From contig NZ_SNXU01000001.1 of assembly GCF_004362515.1 (NCBI RefSeq), positions 1,674,001-1,738,000 of the forward strand: a DNA stretch of 64,000 nucleotides, in the 5' to 3' direction. The notes under the pieces are model-generated. The model was not told the origin of the DNA and made no database searches. It saw only the letters and a program-made list of their open reading frames with translations. Shown here piece by piece: positions 1-8,806 of this stretch. The translations under genes were made by a program, and so were the position numbers. The DNA is from Actinokineospora alba. GTDB lineage: Bacteria; Actinomycetota; Actinomycetes; Mycobacteriales; Pseudonocardiaceae. The number at the start of each line of letters is the position of its first letter. The stretch's first letter is position 1.

Positions 1-1247
1 TGTCGCTGCCGTTCGCCGACGCCGACCTGGTCGCCCTCTCCCGCTCCGACACCGTCGACCTGCAGACGGTCGCGATCTCGGCGTCGGACGTCATCGAGAA
101 GATCCTCGAGGTCAAGCCGCAGGCCGGGGTGGTCTGGCCCGACGGCGGCACCCTCGACCAGCGGACCCTCGCCGACCTGTCGAGCGCCCGGCGGACGACC
201 GTGCTGGCCGACTCCGCCAAGCTGCAGCAGGTCGTCGGCAAGGCGCCGCTGAGCCTGAACGGCGACTCGGCGCGGGCCATCCCGTACGACACCCTCGTGG
301 CCTCCTCCCTGGCCCCGCGCGGCGGCGACTCGGCGGTGAAGACGTCGTCGGTGCAGAACGGGCTCGCGACCCTGGTCTTCCGCGGTGCGTTCACCGCCGG
401 GCAGAACGTCCTGGTCGCGCCCCCGCGCCGGTGGTCGGCGTCCATCGGCGAGCTGCGGGTGTTCCTGCAGACCCTGCGGTCGCTGCACAGCCAGGGCTAC
501 ACGCTGCCGCTGCCGCTGCCCTCCCTCGTCGAGCTTCCCGATCAGGGCAAGGCGGGCGGTCTGGACTACTCCGCGCAGGACAGCGGCGCCGAGGTCACCG
601 CGCCGGTCACCGCCGAGATCGCCCGGATCAACACCGTCCAGCGTGAACTGATCAAGAACGTCTTCACCAAGGACGCCACCGTCCTGCTCGACCCGAGCGA
701 GCTGCTCGCTCCCATCCGCGACGACCTGATCCGCGCGTCCTCGACCGCGTGGCGCTCGCGGCCCGCCGAGGCGTCGAACGCGACGCGGCACGCGGGCCGA
801 CAGCTCAAGGCGCTGCTGTCCCGGGTGACGATCAACGACTCCGGTGTCCCGCTGTCGCTGGCGTCGTCGGACAGCCCGATCCCGGCGTACATCACCAACG
901 GCCTGCCGGTCGCGGTGCGGGCCAGGGTCAACGTAGGGGACACCCCGGGCCTGCGGTCCGACCAGTCGGTCTATGTCCGCATCCCCGCGGGCCACTCGAT
1001 GACCCAGTTCCTCCCGGTCTCGGTGAGCCGCGCGGGCCGCTTCACCGTCGACGTCTGGCTGACCACGGAAAGTGGCACCACTCTCGGTGCCACCTCCCAG
1101 GTGAAACTCAACTCCACCTCCTACGGCAGCATCACCCTGGCGGTCACCGGCACGGCGGCGGGCGCGCTGGTGCTGCTCGTCAGCCTGCGGCTGTTCCGCC
1201 GCATTCGCGCCAAGCGGATGGCCGCGGCCGCCGAGAACGATCTATAG
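1..1247 (+). CDS. DUF6049-like membrane protein, C-terminal part (5' end outside window)
   Basis: The reading frame is open from the first bases (frame beginning at base 3) to the TAG at 1245-1247, so the start lies upstream of the window; the GTG at 129 is internal. The visible part is a mostly extracytoplasmic region followed by one hydrophobic segment near the C-terminus (ITLAVTGTAAGALVLLVSL) and a basic cytoplasmic tail (RRIRAKR), as expected of a type I membrane protein. Position directly before murJ (25-bp gap, same strand) matches the large DUF6049 proteins that precede murJ in actinomycetes. Family name is by position and architecture; function is unknown, a role in envelope growth is inference. 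Confidence 0.7.
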   Translation, partial: SLPFADADLVALSRSDTVDLQTVAISASDVIEKILEVKPQAGVVWPDGGTLDQRTLADLSSARRTTVLADSAKLQQVVGKAPLSLNGDSARAIPYDTLVASSLAPRGGDSAVKTSSVQNGLATLVFRGAFTAGQNVLVAPPRRWSASIGELRVFLQTLRSLHSQGYTLPLPLPSLVELPDQGKAGGLDYSAQDSGAEVTAPVTAEIARINTVQRELIKNVFTKDATVLLDPSELLAPIRDDLIRASSTAWRSRPAEASNATRHAGRQLKALLSRVTINDSGVPLSLASSDSPIPAYITNGLPVAVRARVNVGDTPGLRSDQSVYVRIPAGHSMTQFLPVSVSRAGRFTVDVWLTTESGTTLGATSQVKLNSTSYGSITLAVTGTAAGALVLLVSLRLFRRIRAKRMAAAAENDL

Positions 1248-1272
1248 GCGCGAAAGAGCGAGGACGACGACG

Positions 1273-2892
1273 GTGGAGCAGGGCGCACAGAAGAAAGCGG
1301 TGCCCTCACTGGCCCGCGCGACCGGGTCGATGGCCATCGCCACGATGGTCAGCCGGATCACGGGGTTTTTCTGGAAACTGATGCTCGGCTGGATCATCGG
1401 CTTCGGCGTCGTCCAAGACTCGTTCACCATCGCCAACACGCTGCCCAACATCATCTTCGAGTTGTTGCTCGGCGGGGTGCTCGCCAGCATCGTCGTGCCG
1501 CTCCTGGTGCGGTCGCATGACGATCCGGACGGCGGCCAGACCTACATCAACCGCCTGCTGACGGTCGGCATGACCGGTCTGGCCGTCGCCACGGTGATCG
1601 CGGTGGCGCTCGCCCCGGTGTTCACCCGGATCTACATCGACGGCTCAACCGGCAACGCGAATCCCGAACTCGCCACTGCCTTCGCCTACCTGCTGCTACC
1701 CGAGATCCTGTTCTACGGACTCTTCGCCCTGCTGTCGGCCGTCCTGCAGGCCAAGCACGTGTTCGGTCCGACCGCGTGGGCACCGGTGGTCAACAATCTC
1801 GTCGTCATGGCGACCCTGCTCGTCTACGCGATCGTCCCCGGCAAGCTCTCGCTGAACCCGGTGCACATGGGCGACGCGAAGCTGCTGGTCCTGGGCATCG
1901 GCGTCACCATGGGCATCGTCGTGCAGGCGGCGATCCTGCTGCCCGCACTCAAACGCAGCGGTTTCAAGTTCAAGTGGACGTGGGGGTTCGACGCCCGGCT
2001 CAAGGAGTTCGGTGGGCTCGCCCTGTGGATCCTGGGATACGTCCTGATCAGCCAGGTCGGCATGGTGGTCACGCAGCGGGTGCTCTCCGCGGCCTCGGCC
2101 GGCGGGGTGAGTATCTACGCGCAGGCGTGGCTGCTGTTCCAGCTGCCCTACGGCGTCATCGGCGTTTCGCTGCTGACCGCGATCTTGCCGCGAATGAGTC
2201 GGGCCGCCGCCGACGGCGATACCCAACGGGTGGTCGACGACTTGTCCACCGGCAGCAGGCTCTCGGCGGTCATGCTCGTCCCGATCAGCGCGATCCTCAC
2301 GGTGTCGGGTGTCGCGATCGGCATCGCGTTGTTCAGGGCCGGGGCAACCGACCTCGCCCAGGCCAACCGGCTTGGCACCGCGCTGGCGTTCTCCGCGTTC
2401 GGTCTGCTCCCGTACGCGCTGGTGATGCTGCAGCTGCGGGTCTTCTACGCCATGAAGGACGCCCGCACGCCCACCCTGATCATGCTCGTGATGACCGTGG
2501 TCAAGGTTCCGCTGCTTTACATGTGCGGCGCGGTGGTGGATCCCAGGCAGGTAGTGATCGCCGTCATGCTGGTGAATTCACTGACGTTCGTCGTCGGCGC
2601 GGTACTCGGCCAGATGTGGCTGTGGGTGCGTTTGGGGAACCTGCACAGCAAGAAGATCATCGCGGTGATCAGCAAGAGCGTTCTCGCTGGTCTTGGTGGG
2701 GTCGCGGCAGCCTGGCTGGTCAGCAGGTTCGTCCTGCCCGGCACGATCGGCTCGATGGGTCGGGCCTGGCTGGTGCTCATCGTCCAGTCGGTTGTCGCGG
2801 GTCCGGTTATGGTCGGACTGCTGATGGCGTTGAAGGTGCCCGAGCTCAAGCCCGCGACGAGCCGAATCACCCGACTCGTGCGCCGTGGGTAA
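1273..2892 (+). CDS. murJ: Lipid II flippase MurJ (MviN family)
   Basis: 539-residue polytopic membrane protein with roughly 14 hydrophobic segments and the MVF/MOP-family N-terminus (SMAIATMVSRITGFFWK, then a GFGVVQDSFTIANTLPN stretch) typical of MurJ. It moves lipid II from the inner to the outer membrane face for peptidoglycan synthesis. The GTG start at 1273 follows a GAGCGAGGA-like Shine-Dalgarno. In mycobacteria MviN carries a C-terminal pseudokinase and extracellular domain in the same chain; here the protein stops at the flippase core and those domains are in the next gene, 66 bp downstream. Length and segment pattern fit a stand-alone MurJ. Confidence 0.93.
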   Translation: MEQGAQKKAVPSLARATGSMAIATMVSRITGFFWKLMLGWIIGFGVVQDSFTIANTLPNIIFELLLGGVLASIVVPLLVRSHDDPDGGQTYINRLLTVGMTGLAVATVIAVALAPVFTRIYIDGSTGNANPELATAFAYLLLPEILFYGLFALLSAVLQAKHVFGPTAWAPVVNNLVVMATLLVYAIVPGKLSLNPVHMGDAKLLVLGIGVTMGIVVQAAILLPALKRSGFKFKWTWGFDARLKEFGGLALWILGYVLISQVGMVVTQRVLSAASAGGVSIYAQAWLLFQLPYGVIGVSLLTAILPRMSRAAADGDTQRVVDDLSTGSRLSAVMLVPISAILTVSGVAIGIALFRAGATDLAQANRLGTALAFSAFGLLPYALVMLQLRVFYAMKDARTPTLIMLVMTVVKVPLLYMCGAVVDPRQVVIAVMLVNSLTFVVGAVLGQMWLWVRLGNLHSKKIIAVISKSVLAGLGGVAAAWLVSRFVLPGTIGSMGRAWLVLIVQSVVAGPVMVGLLMALKVPELKPATSRITRLVRRG

Positions 2893-2958
2893 CGAGATGA
2901 CCACCGGTCTTGGCGTGCTTTCACGTACCCTCGGGTCGACCGGCGTGCTGGAGACAGA

Positions 2959-4515
2959 GTGACGACGAGGCGAACCGAGTACCCGACGGGCGAGGATGCG
3001 GCTGGCCGCAGTGCCGGCCCGGGCTTCCTCGTCCCCGGCGGTGTGATCGGCGACGGCCGCTACCGGCTGGTCGCCCAGTTCGGTGTCGACCAGCGGATGA
3101 ACGCCCACTTCTGGCGGGCCCAGGACAGCTACCTCCGCCGCGATGTCGCGCTCACCCTGCTGGCGGGCGACCAAGGCGACGCCGCCGCGGTGGCCGCCGC
3201 CCGGCGCACCCTGGAGCGCGCCGCGCACGCCACCACGCTGAACCACCCCGGCAAGGCCCGGGTGCTCGACGTGCTCAGCCAGGGCAGCGGGATCGGCGCC
3301 GGTGAGGGCCTCATCGGCATCATCGTGGCCGACTGGGTCCGCGGCACCGACCTGATCGACCTCGTCGCCGAGTACCCGGTGCCGTCGGCGATCGCGGCGA
3401 GCCTGCTCGAACCGCTCGCCGCGGCGGCGGAAACGGCCCACCACACGGGTCTGGTGCTCGGCCTCGACCACCCGCAGCGCATCCGGGTCACCCCGCAGGG
3501 CGCCCTGTTCCTCGCGTTCCTCGGCGCGCCCGCGGAGGCGAGCCTGCACGACGACGTCCGCGGCCTCGGCGCGATCCTCTACCTGCTCCTCACCGGCCGG
3601 TGGCCGCTGCCCGGCGGACCGGAAGGCGTCCCGGCCGCGCCGCTGGGCCCGGACGGCCACGTCGTCGCACCCCGCGCGCTGTACTCGTACATTCCGCAGG
3701 AGCTGTCCGAGGTCGCGCTGCGCTGCCTGTCCGGCGACTCGATCGGCGGCATCCGCACCAGCGCGGGGCTGATCCGGGTCCTGGAGCGGGCGAAGTTCAT
3801 CGACGACGAGACCCACCAGCTCCAAGCCATCTCCGACGACGAGGAGTACGAGGACGACGGCACCGTCTGGACCACGCGGCGGCCCAGCAACGACCGCGCC
3901 ACCCGGCGCAAGCTCGCCGTCGGCGTGACCGCGCTGGCCGTGGCCACGGTCGGCGTCCTGGCGTGGCTCGGCATGCAGCTCATCAGCTTCTTCGGCGACA
4001 CCGAGCCCGGCGCGGGCGGCCCGACGATCGTGGCGACCGCCCCCGGCGGCAACCCGCAGAACGGTCCGCCGCCACCGCAGCCGGGTGAGCCGATCCAGGC
4101 CGCGGGCGTGCGGGTCTACAACGTCAAGGGCACCGCCGACAACCCGCGGCGGGCCACCTTCGCCGTCGACGGCGACCCGAAGACCGCGTGGAAGACCGAC
4201 GCCTACGCGCAGCCGTTCCCCGCGCTCAAGCCCGGAATCGGGATCATGGCCTCGTTCGCCGAGCCGGTCCCGTTCGCCGAGGTCATCATCGACTCGCCCA
4301 GTGACGGCACCGTCGTCGAGATCCGCACCGCGCCCACGGAGCGCCCGAAACTCGACGAGACCAAGGTCATCGGCCGCGCGACCCTGCAGGCAGGCCAGAC
4401 CAAGCTGCAACTCGACAGCGCCGAGCCCACCCAGCACGTGCTCATCTGGATCACCACCCTCGCCGAGGGCAACGTCTCCGAACTAACCGAGATCCGCTTC
4501 CTCCGCGCCCAGTAA
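2959..4515 (+). CDS. Membrane pseudokinase with extracellular discoidin-like domain (MviN C-terminal homologue)
   Basis: 518 residues, GTG start. Residues about 30-290 look like a Ser/Thr kinase fold, but the VAIK lysine is replaced (DVALTLL), the glycine loop is degenerate, the HRD position reads LGLDHP and the DFG position FLGAP, so it should be catalytically dead. A transmembrane helix lies near residues 318-338, followed by a Pro/Gly linker and an external domain (about 375-518) resembling the F5/8 C or carbohydrate-binding fold (DGDPKTAWKTD motif). In Mycobacterium the equivalent domains are fused to MviN and, when phosphorylated by PknB, recruit FhaA. Downstream of murJ on the same strand, so probably co-transcribed. 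Partnership with FhaA here is inference. Confidence 0.85.
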   Translation: MTTRRTEYPTGEDAAGRSAGPGFLVPGGVIGDGRYRLVAQFGVDQRMNAHFWRAQDSYLRRDVALTLLAGDQGDAAAVAAARRTLERAAHATTLNHPGKARVLDVLSQGSGIGAGEGLIGIIVADWVRGTDLIDLVAEYPVPSAIAASLLEPLAAAAETAHHTGLVLGLDHPQRIRVTPQGALFLAFLGAPAEASLHDDVRGLGAILYLLLTGRWPLPGGPEGVPAAPLGPDGHVVAPRALYSYIPQELSEVALRCLSGDSIGGIRTSAGLIRVLERAKFIDDETHQLQAISDDEEYEDDGTVWTTRRPSNDRATRRKLAVGVTALAVATVGVLAWLGMQLISFFGDTEPGAGGPTIVATAPGGNPQNGPPPPQPGEPIQAAGVRVYNVKGTADNPRRATFAVDGDPKTAWKTDAYAQPFPALKPGIGIMASFAEPVPFAEVIIDSPSDGTVVEIRTAPTERPKLDETKVIGRATLQAGQTKLQLDSAEPTQHVLIWITTLAEGNVSELTEIRFLRAQ

Positions 4516-4572
4516 AATGCGCCGGTCGGAGCACGTCACGACGATCACGAACGAGCCCGATACGCTGTCCGC

Positions 4573-5199
4573 GTGACCGCCGCCGCCAGTTCGGACGCCG
4601 ACCTCATCGCGGCCCATGCCGCCGGGGATCCGCGCGCCTTCTCCGAGCTAGTCCACCGGCACCGCGACAGACTTTGGGCAGTCGCCCTGCGCACGCTGCG
4701 CGACCCCGAGGAAGCGGCGGACGCCCTGCAAGAGGCGTTCATCTCCGCGTTCCGCGCCGCCGGTTCCTTCCGGGCCGAGTCCCAGGTCACCACCTGGCTG
4801 CACCGGATCGTCGTCAACGCCTGCCTGGACCGCGTCCGTCGACGCCAAGCCCGGCCCACGGTGCCGCTCCCCGAGACCGGGCCGGGTGAGCCGGTCAGCC
4901 CGCGCGACGCGATGTCCGACCGGGAGACCAGCCTGGTCGTGCGCACCGCGCTGGCCGAGCTGTCCGAGGAGCAGCGGGTGCCGATCGTATTGGTCGACGT
5001 CGAGGGCTATTCCGTGGCCGAGACGGCGAAGATGCTGGGCATCGCCGAGGGCACGGTGAAGAGCCGATGCGCACGTGGCCGTGCCAAGTTGGCGAAAGTT
5101 CTCGGCCATCTGCGGAACCCGAGTGCAGATGCGAACGTCCCAGGTGACGCTATCGAACGGCGAGACGCGCCGACTCGGCGCCACTTGGAGGGACGATGA
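4573..5199 (+). CDS. sigM: ECF RNA polymerase sigma factor SigM
   Basis: 208 residues with a sigma-2 region (about 20-90, including DPEEAADALQEAFI and the TTWLHRIVVNACLDRVRRR segment) and a sigma-4 region (about 125-175, LSEEQRVPIVLVDVEGYS and the helix-turn-helix IAEGTVKSRCARGRAKL). Position between murJ/pseudokinase and the trxB-trxA pair is that of mycobacterial sigM. The GTG at 4573 gives the usual ECF N-terminus. The stop overlaps the ATG of the next gene by 4 bp, so sigma and anti-sigma factor are translationally coupled. Assigned role: transcription of stress or envelope genes when released by the anti-sigma factor (family knowledge). Confidence 0.9.
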   Translation: MTAAASSDADLIAAHAAGDPRAFSELVHRHRDRLWAVALRTLRDPEEAADALQEAFISAFRAAGSFRAESQVTTWLHRIVVNACLDRVRRRQARPTVPLPETGPGEPVSPRDAMSDRETSLVVRTALAELSEEQRVPIVLVDVEGYSVAETAKMLGIAEGTVKSRCARGRAKLAKVLGHLRNPSADANVPGDAIERRDAPTRRHLEGR

Positions 5200-5957
5200 C
5201 GGACGGGACTCGGGGCACTGGCATCCCCGACAGGTCGCCGTGGTCTGTCGACTTGCTCGCCGACCTGCACGCGGGGGTCTTGGACCCGCGCGAGAGCGCC
5301 CAGCTGTGGGCCCAGGTCAACACCGACCCGCAGGCCCGGGCGATCATCGACGCGCTCGACTCGGTCAAGGACGGTTTGGAGCAGCTGCGGGACGCCCCGG
5401 CGCCACCGATGCCCGCGCAGTTCGCCGCTCGGCTCGACGCCGCGCTCGACACTGAGGCCCGGCGCGCGTTCGGCGGTCAGCAGGCAGGCGCCCCGGTCAT
5501 CGACTTGGCCGAGGCAAGGCGCAAGCGCTCCCGCCGCATGGCGTGGGGTGTCGGCGCCCTGACGGCGGCGGCTGCCGCTGTCGCGGTGACGGTCACGGTG
5601 CTGCCCGGCGCGAAGCAGACCACCGACGGTGTCGCGGCCCCGGTGCCGTCGGCGTCGGAGGGCACGAACGCCGAGCCGCCGCTCGCGGTGAAGAGTGAGG
5701 ACATCGGCAGCGTCGCGGGACAGCTCGGCGGCAAGAAGGAGTACGGCCCGCTCAAGGACCAGGCCGGTCTCGACAAGTGCATCGTGGCCCGCGGGCTCGA
5801 CCCGGCGAAGGCGCAGACCATCGGCGTCCGGCCGGTCACGCTCGACGGGAAGCCGGGCGTGATGGCGATGCTCACCACCGGCGAGGCCACCAAGTTCCGC
5901 ATCCTGGTCGTCGAAGGCAACTGCACCGAGCTGTTCAACGGCACGATCGGCCGCTGA
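5196..5957 (+). CDS. rsmA: Membrane anti-sigma factor for SigM (RsmA-like)
   Basis: 253 residues, ATG overlapping the sigM stop. The N-terminal half is soluble and acidic with DLLADLHAGVLDP near the start, typical of anti-sigma factors; a basic patch (RRKRSRRMAW) precedes a single membrane helix near residues 116-135, and the C-terminal part (about 150-253) would be outside the membrane. I see no HxxxCxxC zinc motif, so it is not a ZAS-type anti-sigma factor. It should hold SigM inactive at the membrane. Identification rests on the coupled overlap with sigM and the one-helix topology; the inducing signal is not visible. Confidence 0.82.
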   Translation: MTDGTRGTGIPDRSPWSVDLLADLHAGVLDPRESAQLWAQVNTDPQARAIIDALDSVKDGLEQLRDAPAPPMPAQFAARLDAALDTEARRAFGGQQAGAPVIDLAEARRKRSRRMAWGVGALTAAAAAVAVTVTVLPGAKQTTDGVAAPVPSASEGTNAEPPLAVKSEDIGSVAGQLGGKKEYGPLKDQAGLDKCIVARGLDPAKAQTIGVRPVTLDGKPGVMAMLTTGEATKFRILVVEGNCTELFNGTIGR

Positions 5958-5967
5958 ACCACCTGAT

Positions 5968-5981
5968 CGCAAACGTTTGCG
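5968..5981. promoter_or_regulatory. 14-bp perfect palindrome, LacI-like operator shape
   Basis: cgcaaacgtttgcg is a perfect inverted repeat with a central CG, the shape of LacI-family operators. It lies 10 bp after the rsmA stop and about 55 bp before the predicted trxB promoter. No LacI-family gene is in the window. It could also act as a short hairpin at the end of the sigM-rsmA transcript. Confidence 0.35.
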
Positions 5982-6034
5982 GGGGATCTCTGCCGAGGTC
6001 CCCCGCACTCGTGTGCCCTGTCACCGACGGCGGC

Positions 6035-6061
6035 GGAACAACTGGCCCCTACGATCGCGTT
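6035..6061 (+). promoter_or_regulatory. Predicted SigH/SigR-type promoter of trxB-trxA
   Basis: GGAACA at 6035-6040 and CGTT at 6058-6061 with a 17-bp spacer match the oxidative-stress sigma consensus (SigH in mycobacteria, SigR in Streptomyces: GGAAY then GTT), which is known to drive thioredoxin operons in both groups. The -10-like element is about 50 bp before the trxB start. Matching is by eye; a SigM-type -10 would end CGTC instead. Confidence 0.6.
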
Positions 6062-6111
6062 GACATCCAATGCGACCGGGCAAGACGTCCGGCGGAGTCG
6101 ATGGAGGGCAA

Positions 6112-7107
6112 ATGCCTGCGGACGTGGACCAGATCCGGAACCTGATCATCATCGGTTCCGGTCCAGCCGGGTACACCGCGGCCGTGTACGCCGCGCGCGC
6201 CCAGCTCGAACCGCTGGTCTTCGAGGGGTCCCAGTTCGGCGGTGCCCTGATGACCACCACCGAGGTCGAGAACTTCCCGGGCTTCCGCGACGGCATCATG
6301 GGCCCGGACCTGATGGAGCAGATGCGCGCGCAGGCCGAGCGGTTCGGCGCCGAACTCCGTCCCGAGGACGTCGAGGAAGTCGAGCTCGCCGGCGAGATCA
6401 AGTACGTGACCGCCAACGGGACGCGCTACGCGGCGAAGGCCGTCGTGCTCGCCATGGGCGCGGCCGCCCGCTACCTCAACGTGCCCGGCGAGCAGGAGCT
6501 CCTCGGCCGCGGCGTCTCCGCCTGCGCCACCTGCGACGGGTTCTTCTTCCGCGACCAGGACATCGCCGTCCTCGGCGGCGGCGACTCGGCGATGGAGGAG
6601 GCCACGTTCCTCACCCGCTTCGCCAAGTCGGTCACGATCATCCACCGACGCGAGGAGTTCCGTGCGTCGAAGATCATGCTCGAGCGGGCCAAGGCCAACG
6701 AGAAGATCCGCTGGCAGCTCAACACCGCGGTCACCGAAGTCCTCGGCGACACCAGCGTGACCGGCCTCAAGATCGCCGACACGGTCACCGGCGAGGTCTC
6801 CGAACTCCCGGTCACCGGCTTCTTCGTCGCGATCGGCCACGACCCGCGCAGCGCGCTGGTCAAGGGCCAGGTCGACCTCGACGACGCGGGCTACGTGCTG
6901 GTCAAGGGGCAGAGCACCTACACCAACATCGACGGTGTGTTCGCCGCCGGTGACTTGGTCGACCACGAATACCGCCAGGCCATCACCGCGGCGGGCTCCG
7001 GCTGCGCGGCCGCGATCGACGCCGAGCGCTGGCTCGCCGAGCACGGTGAGGCCAAGGCCGAGATCGCCTCCGAGTTCGTCGGTGGCGGCTACGCCTCCTC
7101 CAACTGA
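6112..7107 (+). CDS. trxB: Thioredoxin-disulfide reductase (NADPH, FAD)
   Basis: 331 residues from the ATG at 6112, chosen because GGAGGG sits 6 bp upstream; an ATG-less extension to 6070 is open but has no ribosome site. Motifs in order: FAD-binding GSGPAGYTAA near residue 13, the redox-active CATC (SACATCDG) near residue 140, the NADPH site GGGDSAMEEA, and the C-terminal FAD motif GVFAAGDLVD. Reduces thioredoxin with NADPH in the cytosol. trxA follows 28 bp downstream, so the two form one operon, probably under the stress promoter just upstream. Confidence 0.97.
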   Translation: MPADVDQIRNLIIIGSGPAGYTAAVYAARAQLEPLVFEGSQFGGALMTTTEVENFPGFRDGIMGPDLMEQMRAQAERFGAELRPEDVEEVELAGEIKYVTANGTRYAAKAVVLAMGAAARYLNVPGEQELLGRGVSACATCDGFFFRDQDIAVLGGGDSAMEEATFLTRFAKSVTIIHRREEFRASKIMLERAKANEKIRWQLNTAVTEVLGDTSVTGLKIADTVTGEVSELPVTGFFVAIGHDPRSALVKGQVDLDDAGYVLVKGQSTYTNIDGVFAAGDLVDHEYRQAITAAGSGCAAAIDAERWLAEHGEAKAEIASEFVGGGYASSN

Positions 7108-7135
7108 TCACCAACCAACACCACAGGGAGACAAG

Positions 7136-7465
7136 ATGGCAGGCAACACCGTCGTCGTGACCGACAGCTCGTTCGCGGACGATGTCCTGATGAGCGACAA
7201 GCCCGTTCTCGTCGACTTCTGGGCCACCTGGTGCGGCCCGTGCAAGATGGTTGCCCCGGTGTTGGAGGAAATCGCGCGCGACAACCCCGACAAGATCACC
7301 ATCGCGAAGCTCGACATCGACAAGAACCCCGGCACCGCCCGTGACTACAAGATCATGTCGGTCCCGTCCATGATCTTGTTCGAGAAGGGCCAGCCGGTGA
7401 AGACCATCGTCGGCGCCAAGCCCAAGGCGGCCATCCTCAAGGACCTCGAGGACTATCTCGCCTGA
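7136..7465 (+). CDS. trxA: Thioredoxin
   Basis: 109 residues with the active-site WCGPC motif in the context VDFWATWCGPCKMVAPVLEE and the cis-proline region MSVPSMILFEKG, full length for a thioredoxin. ATG at 7136 with GGGAG upstream. General protein disulfide reductant, itself reduced by the adjacent TrxB. This is the mycobacterial trxC position. A strong hairpin follows the stop and probably ends the operon. Confidence 0.97.
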   Translation: MAGNTVVVTDSSFADDVLMSDKPVLVDFWATWCGPCKMVAPVLEEIARDNPDKITIAKLDIDKNPGTARDYKIMSVPSMILFEKGQPVKTIVGAKPKAAILKDLEDYLA

Positions 7466-7487
7466 TAAAGGCGGTCGGCGAAGCAAC

Positions 7488-7546
7488 CCGAACCCGGGGT
7501 ACGCGCGTCTCGTTAAGGACGCGGGGCCCCGGGTTCGGCGTTTCTC
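7488..7546 (+). terminator. Intrinsic terminator of trxB-trxA
   Basis: ccgaacccgggg at 7488-7499 pairs perfectly with ccccgggttcgg at 7527-7538, followed by a T-containing tail (cgtttctct). Lies 23 bp after the trxA stop. Confidence 0.65.
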
Positions 7547-7654
7547 TGACCCACCCACGCCCCTTCCGCGAAGTGGCCAGGCTGACAGGGCACAATGATG
7601 AGCTGTCAGGAACCGCTCCGGCTCCGCCGGAGCCCAACCGGAGAGCGAGGGTGC

Positions 7655-8803
7655 ATGCGGGTACTCCGCCGCGGCGATGGGGGTCCTGCTGTAACCGAGG
7701 TCCGGTCCACGCTTCTTGCGCTGGGCCTGCTGCCTTCGGTCACCGGCATGACTGAACCTGGGGTGTTCGACCAGGCCATGGAACACGCCGTTCGCGCCTT
7801 CCAGCAGCAGCGTGGTCTGATCACCGACGGACTGGTCGGTCCGGCCACCTACCGCGCCCTGCGCGACGCGACCCACCAGCTCGGTGGCCGTCCGCTCGCG
7901 TTCATGGTCTCCGCCCCGATCACCGGCGACGACGTGCTCACCCTGCAGGAACGCCTGCTGGAGCTCGGCTACGACGCGGGTCGGCCCAACGGCGTCTTCG
8001 GCGCCCAGACCGAGTCCGCCCTGCGCAACTTCCAGCGTGACTACGGCCTGACCGTCGACGGGATCTGCGGCCCGGAGACGGTCCGCGCCCTGCGCCAGCT
8101 GTCCCCGCGCGCCCGCGGCGGCCGTCCGGTCCTGCTGCGCGAACAGGAGCGGGTCCGCAAGGCCGGTCCGCGCCTGCGCGGCAAGCGCATCGTCATCGAC
8201 CCGGGCCACGGCGGCGCCGACACCGGGCTGTCGGTCGGCGGGGTCAACGAGTCCGACCTGATGTGGGACCTGGCCAGCAGGCTCGAAGGCCGGATGGTCG
8301 CCACCGGCATGGAGGCCCTGCTGTCGCGTGGCCGCGAGCAGTGCCCGCCGGACGAGTCCCGCGCCGCGTTCGCCAACGAGGCGGGCGCCGACCTGTTCCT
8401 CTCGCTGCACACCGACTCGAACGCCTCCCCGCACGCCCAGGGTGTCGCGAGCTTCCACTTCGGCAGCGGCAACGGCACGACGTCGACCCTCGGCGAGGCC
8501 ATGGCCGGGCTGATCCAGCGCGAGCTGGCCATGCGCACGGGCCTGCGGGACTGCGGGACGCACCCGAAGACGTGGGACATCCTGCGGCTCACCCGCTGCC
8601 CGGCGGTCCGCATCGAGATCGGCTACCTCACCAACGTCGACGACCGGGCCCGGCTGTCCGACCCGGCCTTCCGCGACGTTGTCGCCGAGGGAATCCTGGT
8701 CGCGGTCAAGCGGCTCTACCTGCTCGGGGAGAACGACCAGCCGACCGGCAGCTTCACCTTCGCCGACGTCCTGGCCCACGAACTCCTGGCCAAAGCGGAG
8801 TAG
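7655..8803 (+). CDS. cwlM: N-acetylmuramoyl-L-alanine amidase-family protein CwlM
   Basis: 382 residues from the ATG at 7655 (GAGCGAGGG upstream). Two peptidoglycan-binding type 1 repeats (about 10-65 and 90-145, each with LGL...G.FG..TE..LR-like spacing) precede an amidase type 3 domain (about 170-360). The zinc-ligand set expected of an active amidase is visible: His in VIDPGHGG, Glu in VNESD, His in SLHTDS, and the catalytic Glu in VRIEIGYL. In mycobacteria CwlM is cytoplasmic, lacks a signal peptide and, when phosphorylated by PknB, stimulates MurA; no signal peptide is seen here either. Location after trxA fits CwlM. Confidence 0.9.
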   Translation: MRVLRRGDGGPAVTEVRSTLLALGLLPSVTGMTEPGVFDQAMEHAVRAFQQQRGLITDGLVGPATYRALRDATHQLGGRPLAFMVSAPITGDDVLTLQERLLELGYDAGRPNGVFGAQTESALRNFQRDYGLTVDGICGPETVRALRQLSPRARGGRPVLLREQERVRKAGPRLRGKRIVIDPGHGGADTGLSVGGVNESDLMWDLASRLEGRMVATGMEALLSRGREQCPPDESRAAFANEAGADLFLSLHTDSNASPHAQGVASFHFGSGNGTTSTLGEAMAGLIQRELAMRTGLRDCGTHPKTWDILRLTRCPAVRIEIGYLTNVDDRARLSDPAFRDVVAEGILVAVKRLYLLGENDQPTGSFTFADVLAHELLAKAE

Positions 8804-8806
8804 TTG

